Source: an uncultured beta proteobacterium (GTDB lineage: Bacteria > Pseudomonadota > Gammaproteobacteria > Burkholderiales > Burkholderiaceae_C). Taken from it: DNA of 44,125 bases. The position numbers were made by a program, and so were the translations under genes. Numbering within the stretch: the stretch's first letter is position 1; the number at the start of each line of letters is the position of its first letter. The DNA lies in contig CAIJOK010000007.1 of assembly GCA_903822205.1 (NCBI GenBank), positions 1 through 44,125 of the forward strand. The letters are read 5' to 3'. Below are positions 7,767 through 13,060 of the stretch, piece by piece. The notes under the pieces were generated by a model. The model saw only the letters and a list, made by a program, of their open reading frames with translations. It was not told the origin of the DNA and ran no database searches.

Positions 7767-8413
7767 GGGGCGTGTTGTAACAAATACTGCGCAGCCAGCC
7801 GGCTCCAGAGTTCAAAGCGGGGCTGGGCGCAGATGTCTTCCAAATCGACAAAACCCAGGCTGGCAAGTTTTTCATTCGGTTGAGGTTCGGGGTCATGGGC
7901 ACCGCACCACACGGCGGTATAGAGCACCCCCAGATGAACCCGACCGACAGCACTCAGTCCCTCGTAAATCAGACCACAGAGACGCACATCGCGCAAGTCG
8001 GCAGGGGTCATTTGCAGCTCCTCACCCAGTTCGCGCAACAAGGTTTGGTGCAGGGTGGTCACAGCGTTGAATGGCTGACTGGCATCTTGTGCGTCCTGTG
8101 CATCCTGTTGATCCACATGCCCCCCTACGCCGCAACTGCAACGGCCATCCAGCCGTGCATCGCCGCCCACGCGCTGATAGCACCACACCTGGCCCGCCGT
8201 GTTGAACAGCAGCAGATAAACGACCGCTTGCAAGTAACGTTCGTCGTGTTCCACATTCGCACGGGCTTGCCACAGGGGCGGGTGCAAAAAGTCCAGAACG
8301 TCTGTGGTGATGCAGCCAGATACAGGTAGCTTTGGGGCTTGGTGGCGGGGGATGGTGAGGATGTGGGGCATCACAGCATCCCACCCGTCATGATTGGCGA
8401 AGATTGAAGCCAC
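7763..8413 (-). CDS. Nudix hydrolase (MutT-like) coupled to cad1
   Basis: Nudix enzymes cleave nucleoside diphosphate linkages. The protein carries a Nudix box that starts GVGGHVD and ends LLRELGEELQM, keeping the RExxEEL core. The first part of the box is expanded by a QDAQDAQDAS segment encoded by a 9-bp tandem repeat (8082-8108). The GGHVD-(insert)-RELGEEL layout resembles MutT-family predicted phosphoesterases (COG4112-like). The annotated start is the GTG at 8413. An ATG at 8371 preceded by GGGTGGGA is a credible alternative and gives 202 residues. The gene sits 4 bp after hicB, and its stop overlaps the cad1 start. In a described type III CAAD system a Nudix partner converts ITP to IMP, and this gene is the obvious counterpart. 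The substrate is inferred. Confidence 0.88.
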   Translation of the reverse strand: MASIFANHDGWDAVMPHILTIPRHQAPKLPVSGCITTDVLDFLHPPLWQARANVEHDERYLQAVVYLLLFNTAGQVWCYQRVGGDARLDGRCSCGVGGHVDQQDAQDAQDASQPFNAVTTLHQTLLRELGEELQMTPADLRDVRLCGLIYEGLSAVGRVHLGVLYTAVWCGAHDPEPQPNEKLASLGFVDLEDICAQPRFELWSRLAAQYLLQHAP

Positions 8414-8417
8414 ATCA

Positions 8418-8630
8418 TCAAGCGAACATCAGTCTGCCGCTCCTGGCTTGTGGCACGGTTCGACCGGCACTTTGTGCAGTTTCCATCCACAAGTTCATTG
8501 CGTTTTTTGCCTCTGCCAGCGCCGCCTCATGCGTATCGCCATGGGCCATGCAGCCTGGTAATTCAGGAACGTCGGCAATAAAGGCCTGGTCTTCATCGCT
8601 CCAGAAAATAATGATTTCAAAGTGGTCCAT
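8418..8630 (-). CDS. hicB: HicB-family antitoxin
   Basis: This 70-residue protein has the HicB partial RNase H-like fold signature: FEIIIFWSDEDQAFIADVPELPGC, then the ALAEAKNAMNLWMETA helix and a RLMFA end. It is the short HicB type without a C-terminal DNA-binding domain, so autoregulation would need HicA or another factor. It neutralises the mRNA interferase HicA. The gene begins 2 bp after the hicA stop and ends 4 bp before the Nudix start, so the pair is fully inside the CRISPR operon rather than inserted with its own flanks. The family call is firm. A role in protecting the CRISPR operon is inference. Confidence 0.93.
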   Translation of the reverse strand: MDHFEIIIFWSDEDQAFIADVPELPGCMAHGDTHEAALAEAKNAMNLWMETAQSAGRTVPQARSGRLMFA

Positions 8631-8632
8631 CT

Positions 8633-8881
8633 TTACGCCTCTAACTTGTATTTGACAATGATATTTCTCACCTGTTTGACCTGATACGGTTTGGCATGAT
8701 TGCCATCACGTTGCAAATTGATCAATTCGGCCACGGCGGACTTTGTGAAAACGTGGTGGCTGCCCCTTGCGCGAACTTCAAAGCCAAGATGAATCAACAA
8801 TCCGCACAATTCGTCAAAACCAATATTGACATCAGATGTGCCGCGAAGTATGCGAAGCAGTAGTTTTGCATGTTGGCTCAT
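8633..8881 (-). CDS. hicA: HicA-family mRNA interferase toxin
   Basis: HicA toxins are small dsRBD-fold ribonucleases that cleave mRNA. This 82-residue protein matches the longer HicA subfamily: ILRGTSDVNIGFDELCGLLIHLGF, then the catalytic GSHHVF motif (H42/H43), INLQ and a YQVKQVRNIIVKYKLEA end. All expected elements are intact, so the toxin is probably active. Its ATG (8879-8881) overlaps the TGA of cmr6 (8878-8880) as ATGA, so it is translated from the Cmr mRNA. HicA precedes HicB, the usual order for this family. In this context it could act as an addiction module for the operon or as an extra dormancy effector; both are inferences. Confidence 0.93.
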   Translation of the reverse strand: MSQHAKLLLRILRGTSDVNIGFDELCGLLIHLGFEVRARGSHHVFTKSAVAELINLQRDGNHAKPYQVKQVRNIIVKYKLEA

Positions 8882-10077
8882 GGCCCGGTGAGACCCTTGA
8901 GTTGCAGCGCATTGCCGAGTTGCACCACTTCGACCGATACACCTTTGAGTTCCTTGTTTTTTCTGAGCTTGTTGGCGCGTTCTTCACCCAGGTCTGCGCG
9001 TAGTTCATTGGCTTGCGGGTTTTTCAGGGCGGTGGTGGATTTGCCCTCAAAGCTGGCGGTGATTTCACCTGTTCCGGGATTGAAAGTGAGCTTGGCTGCG
9101 GGCCAGGTTTGGCTGACAGTTGCAGATGCCGTTAATCTCACACCTGCAACGTGATGGGTGACAGCACCAACTGCTGCACCGTTGCTAGGGCGTTGTGCAT
9201 TGGCAGCGGCCATTGCACCATAACCCACTGATGTTTTGGCACCAAAACCAACCCAATCAAAGGCATGTGCAAAGGCGCGATCCAGCAAATCACGCCATTG
9301 GTTTTGCAAGGCAGCGGGTAATCGGTTGGGCTGGCAGACCACGTGAAAGTCAAACTGCGATTGGGCAGGAACGGCTAAAAAGCTGACGGGAACAGGCGCA
9401 CCGGAGTCGTGTGGCGTTTCTTCACCTTGGTAGTACTTGCCGAAATGCGGTGTCATGATTTCAACCACCAGTTTTCCACCCGCCGGGTTGGGGAACACGT
9501 CCCAAAAATCGAGTGCACCGCGCTTTGCATCTTCAGGCTGGTTGACGGTCTCAGGGCCAAACAAGGCATCAATGGCCGTATCGGTCAAGCCGTCTTCTCC
9601 ATCGTTGCGTAGCTCCAGCATTGACCTGCGCAAAATGCCCTTGACCCCGCTGCCAGCCAGATAGGGTAAGCCGTAAGGTGTCAGAAAGGCAAAGCCGTTT
9701 TCGATGGGGTGCTCGTTGCCCAGGCCAGTGGCAAACGGGGCGGTGGAGGTTGTGCTGATGCGGTAGGCGTTGGGGCCGTAGTGGGCGATCAGGGTTTGCT
9801 GGCGGGCACGAAGGGCAGCAATGTGGGATTTTGCGGAGTCACCGAGGGGGCAAACATTGCCCAGAGCACATCTCTTGCGATCTTCAAATTCCTTGCGAAT
9901 CCGCTCACGTTCCGGCTTGTCAAGATGCCTGATGTCTGGCAGTCTTGCGTCTTTGTATGGCGTGAAGCGGCCAGCCTCCCAATGGGTAAAGTAGAGGTGA
10001 AATCGGTGACCCGGGGCAGCATCACCAAATTGCGCTGGAATGCGATAGGGTATTGCAGCAATGAGATCGGGGATCAT
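8878..10077 (-). CDS. cmr6: Cmr6, type III-B RAMP subunit
   Basis: Cmr6 is a Cas7-like RAMP that caps the crRNA 3' end of the Cmr complex. The 399-residue protein has the RAMP signature LAGSGVKGILRRSMLELRN (near residues 141-160). It also carries GLGNEHPIENG upstream and a glycine-rich loop WVGFGAKTSVGYGAM towards residue 300. About 100 further residues follow, a C-terminal extension rich in charged residues (ELRADLGEERANKLRKNKEL) beyond the RAMP core. The ATG at 10077 is 3 bp after the cmr5 stop. Its stop overlaps the hicA start. The assignment is supported by sequence and by position after cmr5. Confidence 0.92.
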   Translation of the reverse strand: MIPDLIAAIPYRIPAQFGDAAPGHRFHLYFTHWEAGRFTPYKDARLPDIRHLDKPERERIRKEFEDRKRCALGNVCPLGDSAKSHIAALRARQQTLIAHYGPNAYRISTTSTAPFATGLGNEHPIENGFAFLTPYGLPYLAGSGVKGILRRSMLELRNDGEDGLTDTAIDALFGPETVNQPEDAKRGALDFWDVFPNPAGGKLVVEIMTPHFGKYYQGEETPHDSGAPVPVSFLAVPAQSQFDFHVVCQPNRLPAALQNQWRDLLDRAFAHAFDWVGFGAKTSVGYGAMAAANAQRPSNGAAVGAVTHHVAGVRLTASATVSQTWPAAKLTFNPGTGEITASFEGKSTTALKNPQANELRADLGEERANKLRKNKELKGVSVEVVQLGNALQLKGLTGP

Positions 10078-10080
10078 GGG

Positions 10081-10473
10081 TTAGTCCTTTGATTTAACGG
10101 CATCGACAAATTGCCGCAGCCACTTGAGCAATTCAAGTGCCTCGTCGGTGAATCGCAAGTAGTCGCGTGATTCACACTTTTGAAGCATGACCATGAAAGA
10201 TGCAAAGTCACGTGGCGCTGGTTGCAGTGCCAAGCGCTGAGTCATGCCGGTCAATAAATCCGTCAGCAATGCAGATTCGGCCACCCCTTCCCGTGCCTTT
10301 GACTTGCTGTTGTAAAAAGCCAGGGTTGGCATCAGACCACTGTTCATGATCAGTGCTGGCGCGCCCTTGGCTAAATTCCTGTACTTGTCAGGCAATTCAC
10401 CTTGCAGTTTTCGGCTATTGGTGGCGAACTGCCAAGCTAATGCGGCGCGTTGTTGGTCGAGGGTTTGGGTCAT
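10081..10473 (-). CDS. cmr5: Cmr5, small subunit of the type III-B complex
   Basis: Cmr5 is the all-helical small (Cas11-like) subunit that lines the Cmr backbone and helps bind target RNA. The 130-residue product starts MTQTLDQQRAALAWQF and contains NLAKGAPALIMNSGLMPTLAFY, a characteristic Cmr5 segment. It ends with predicted helices LELLKWLRQFVDAVKSKD. The start is set at the ATG at 10473, which has GAG about 8 bases upstream. ATG codons at 10479 and further upstream would add residues without family support. The gene is 3 bp from cmr6 and is separated from cmr4 by the antitoxin-like gene. Confidence 0.93.
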   Translation of the reverse strand: MTQTLDQQRAALAWQFATNSRKLQGELPDKYRNLAKGAPALIMNSGLMPTLAFYNSKSKAREGVAESALLTDLLTGMTQRLALQPAPRDFASFMVMLQKCESRDYLRFTDEALELLKWLRQFVDAVKSKD

Positions 10474-10566
10474 CAACATTCTCACTAAAAAAAGACACAA
10501 TTTGCAGACGATCCTGCACGGCCTTGACCAAGCGTTGTTGAGTAAAAGTACATGCGCTGCATGGTC

Positions 10567-10839
10567 TTACTCCCAACTGTCGCGTTCTTCGCGGATGTAT
10601 TGGTCAATTTCTTCAGCGGTTCGACCTGTGGGGGGTTGCGTGCTCAGCCATGACGCGAACTCCGCCATATTGGCAAACCGTGGCTTGACTATTTCGGTGG
10701 ATGGCGTTGAGTCGGGAAAAAGCACGATGATTTTGGCTGAACCCACGGGTGAATTGGCTGGCAGTTCAAACGCTACGCGATGCGTCGCAGGCACGTCATG
10801 TTCGAATTGATAGGCTTGATAGGCTTGATAGGCTTGCAT
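10567..10839 (-). CDS. Antitoxin-like small protein between cmr4 and cmr5
   Basis: This 90-residue acidic protein has no Cas family resemblance. Its layout matches small type II antitoxin-like proteins: a short N-terminal beta region (FELPANSPVGSAKIIVLFPD), a linker, and a C-terminal segment ASWLSTQPPTGRTAEEIDQYIREERDSWE written here in parts as ASWLSTQPPTGRTAEEID and QYIREERDSWE. The ERDSWE ending is common in antitoxins paired with PIN-type toxins. No toxin gene of normal size follows; cmr5 comes next. The N terminus MQAYQAYQAYQF is encoded by a 9-bp tandem repeat that looks like a recent expansion of a single AYQ unit. It is either an orphan antitoxin captured by the operon or a small accessory subunit. 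Function unknown. Confidence 0.7.
   Translation of the reverse strand: MQAYQAYQAYQFEHDVPATHRVAFELPANSPVGSAKIIVLFPDSTPSTEIVKPRFANMAEFASWLSTQPPTGRTAEEIDQYIREERDSWE
10807..10836. repeat. 9-bp tandem repeat at the start of the antitoxin-like gene
   Basis: Three head-to-tail TTGATAGGC units plus a partial TTG cover codons 2-11 of the gene at 10567-10839. On the coding strand they encode repeated AYQ. The repeat stays in frame, so gain or loss of units would change only the N-terminal length. Confidence 0.9.
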
Positions 10840-10866
10840 GTTCTTGTCTCTAAGTCTGAAAACGAC

Positions 10867-11844
10867 TTAAACCCGCGATACCGGGGCGGCTTGCACCAGC
10901 ACCAGTCCGCGTCCGGTGGTGGCATCGCCGCCGATTTGCAAGAGTTTGCCACCGATACCTGGCACACCCTCACCTGCAAACACTGTGGTCAAGACTTGGT
11001 CTGCCGTCAGCATGGTCTCTGGCTTGTGCCCTTTTTTAAAGCGCTCAATGCTGGCCTGCGCCAAACCGACCATCAGCGTCTCGGGCGGCAAGTTTTCTAC
11101 ATAAAACAGGCCACCGTCCTTGGCCGTTCCAGAGTTGTCGTCAATGCAGACATGCGGTTCCACCACCATGGCATGGCGGGCAAAATGGGCAAAGTCGGTA
11201 TCATTCAGCAGCACCAAGTCGGTTTTTAACTTGTTGGCAAAAAAAGCGTTGGCACTTGCCTGTAAAGCATTGTCTGCTATCCATTTTGCTATAGATTGGA
11301 GTTGGGAATCGACCGTGGTGGTGAATTCAAAGGCTTCAAGAACCAGTTGGTCAGCTAGCGCAGCGGCAGCCGCACCCGGGCGCTGACCCAGCAGCGCATG
11401 GCTGGCCGCAAGCGCCTTGTTTTCTGCCACGGCAGGCACGCTCCAGTCACATGGCAAACCTGCTTGTTGCACCAGTCGCAGCAAGCGCGCCAAGGCCAAC
11501 GGGCTGGTCACATAGGCGAAGCCGCCTTTAAGTGATCGCACCGGCAAGGCCACCAGTTGGGCATCGCTCAAAGACAGCGCACCGGCAAAGTCAGATGCAC
11601 TGGTGTCGGGTCCAAAAATGCGGCTGATCAGGCTGTTCGGTTTACTACTGTCACCTTCAATGCGTGGCCAGGCACGGTTGAAGTGGTGGCGCAGCGCGCC
11701 TTTCAAACCACTGCCGGCAAACATGGGGTGCTGTGTGTGGACTTCTCGCTGGATAGGGCTGTCAATGGCCCCAATGGCGCTGCCTGCCCCCATGTGGACG
11801 GGGCTGATAGCGTAGTAAAAAACGACTTGGGTGGCTTCAAACAT
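10867..11844 (-). CDS. cmr4: Cmr4, backbone RAMP with target-RNA cleavage site
   Basis: Cmr4 is the Cas7-like subunit repeated along the Cmr backbone; it cuts bound target RNA at 6-nt intervals. The 325-residue protein begins with the Cmr4 hallmark YYAISPVHMGAGSAIGAIDSPIQREV, given here in parts as YYAISPVHMGAGS and AIDSPIQREV. Asp28 is the expected catalytic acid. MFAGSGLKGALRHHF (about 41-55) is the RAMP loop, and a glycine-rich stretch GKLLQIGGDATTGRGL lies near the C terminus. The ATG at 11844 has AAGGA five bases upstream. The catalytic Asp is intact, so RNA cleavage is predicted to be functional. Confidence 0.95.
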   Translation of the reverse strand: MFEATQVVFYYAISPVHMGAGSAIGAIDSPIQREVHTQHPMFAGSGLKGALRHHFNRAWPRIEGDSSKPNSLISRIFGPDTSASDFAGALSLSDAQLVALPVRSLKGGFAYVTSPLALARLLRLVQQAGLPCDWSVPAVAENKALAASHALLGQRPGAAAAALADQLVLEAFEFTTTVDSQLQSIAKWIADNALQASANAFFANKLKTDLVLLNDTDFAHFARHAMVVEPHVCIDDNSGTAKDGGLFYVENLPPETLMVGLAQASIERFKKGHKPETMLTADQVLTTVFAGEGVPGIGGKLLQIGGDATTGRGLVLVQAAPVSRV

Positions 11845-11884
11845 GGGGGTTCCTTGCTAAGTTGGCAGTGTGTAACAGTGATCT

Positions 11885-13060
11885 TTAGTTCCATGCACCC
11901 AGCAGGGCGCGGTTGTAGCCTTCGGCGCGGCGGGTTTGTTGCAATAGGTCTGGATTGTGTGGCCACAACCCGTTTTCGACCCATCTGGCAAGCTTGCCAG
12001 CGTCGCCTGCAAATTCATCAAACCAATACACACTGCCAGCGGGTACTGCTGCCTGCGCGGGTTTGGGATGCCATTGGTACAAGTTCCAGCCACTGACGAT
12101 GTCACGCCGCCCCAGCGCAGCGCAGGCCAGCCGGGCACTAAAGCCGTCACCTTGCAAGCGGTAGCTACCGTTTTGCTCAACCACGCCCTCGGGCAACCAC
12201 CCCTGGGCAAACAAGCAGGGGGTTTGCATCAGCAGACGAAAACGACCTGCATTGACCGGCAGTTTGGCCACAGGTGGGGGCAGTGTTACACGGCGGTAAT
12301 GGGCACTTCGGCCATCACCGCCCAGGCGCAACTGGCCTTGTGCTGGCAACATGTCTGCCACGCCCTGAATCCCAACCAGAAAGCCGGTGCTGACAAATTT
12401 GGCGGAGGTTTTGGCATCTTTGGGACTGAAGGCGAAACCTTCGGTGGTGTAAATCTGGCCCTCTTCAGCGGTGTGGGCATCGGTGTTCAAACCAATACCC
12501 AAGCGTGGGTCTCGTTGAAACAGGTGATGGCTCTCAATGCCGCAAACAGGCTCAAGGGACTGGCCTTGCAGGTGCAACGTTAAACCATTGCTGCTCAGAT
12601 AAATCCCACCTTTGGGTTTTTCTTGTTTGGCTGAGTTCAGCGTGGCTCGCAGAGGCAAGTGACCTGCAGACTTCACACCGGTTTGAACGGGGCGAGGCTG
12701 TAGTTTGGCGAAGACTTTGTCAATCATCAGCAGATCAGCCGGTAAGGGTGAAATCGGTTCAGGTGTTGCACCAGCGCTGGGTTCACCTGCCAGCGATAGC
12801 CAGGTGATTTGGAAATCGCCAGGAGCAACTGGTGTGCCCATACATTGCGCCAAGTTGGCATCACTGCATTGCCCACTGCCCAAAAATGCGGCATGCTGCA
12901 CGGCATCGTGCCCCAGTAAGGCCGACCGAAATGCCCCTGCAAACAAGGACGGTGGTGGCGGCATTAAACCTGTGCCGTGTTCGCCACTGTCGCCAAAAGC
13001 CAGGTTGCCGCGCACAAACAGGCTGTCGGTGGGGCAGACGTAGTAATAGGTGGTGCTCAT
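11885..13060 (-). CDS. cmr3: Cmr3, Cas5-like subunit
   Basis: Cmr3 is the Cas5-like protein that, with Cas10, forms the foot of the Cmr complex and holds the crRNA 5' handle. The 391-residue protein starts TTYYYVCPTDSLFVRGNLAFG and carries MPPPPSLFAGAFRSALLG, the characteristic Cmr3 N-terminal pattern. A GDGFSARLACAALGRRDIVSGW segment lies towards the C terminus. Its start (13060) overlaps the stop of cmr2 (13057), so the two are translationally coupled. One copy of the 12-bp palindrome lies near the 3' end of the gene (11985-12000), where it also extends to a 16-bp dyad. Confidence 0.93.
   Translation of the reverse strand: MSTTYYYVCPTDSLFVRGNLAFGDSGEHGTGLMPPPPSLFAGAFRSALLGHDAVQHAAFLGSGQCSDANLAQCMGTPVAPGDFQITWLSLAGEPSAGATPEPISPLPADLLMIDKVFAKLQPRPVQTGVKSAGHLPLRATLNSAKQEKPKGGIYLSSNGLTLHLQGQSLEPVCGIESHHLFQRDPRLGIGLNTDAHTAEEGQIYTTEGFAFSPKDAKTSAKFVSTGFLVGIQGVADMLPAQGQLRLGGDGRSAHYRRVTLPPPVAKLPVNAGRFRLLMQTPCLFAQGWLPEGVVEQNGSYRLQGDGFSARLACAALGRRDIVSGWNLYQWHPKPAQAAVPAGSVYWFDEFAGDAGKLARWVENGLWPHNPDLLQQTRRAEGYNRALLGAWN
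11985..12000. repeat. 16-bp perfect palindrome containing GGCAAGCTTGCC, copy 2
   Basis: CTGGCAAGCTTGCCAG is a perfect dyad near the end of the cmr3 coding region, coding for LASLAG-type residues in one frame. It is the only copy of the 12-bp core that lies inside a gene. Confidence 0.85.

Noticed and set aside
10485-10562. 25-codon minus-strand frame between the antitoxin-like gene and cmr5
   Set aside because: No family resemblance and no toxin features; noted only as the place where a toxin would be expected.
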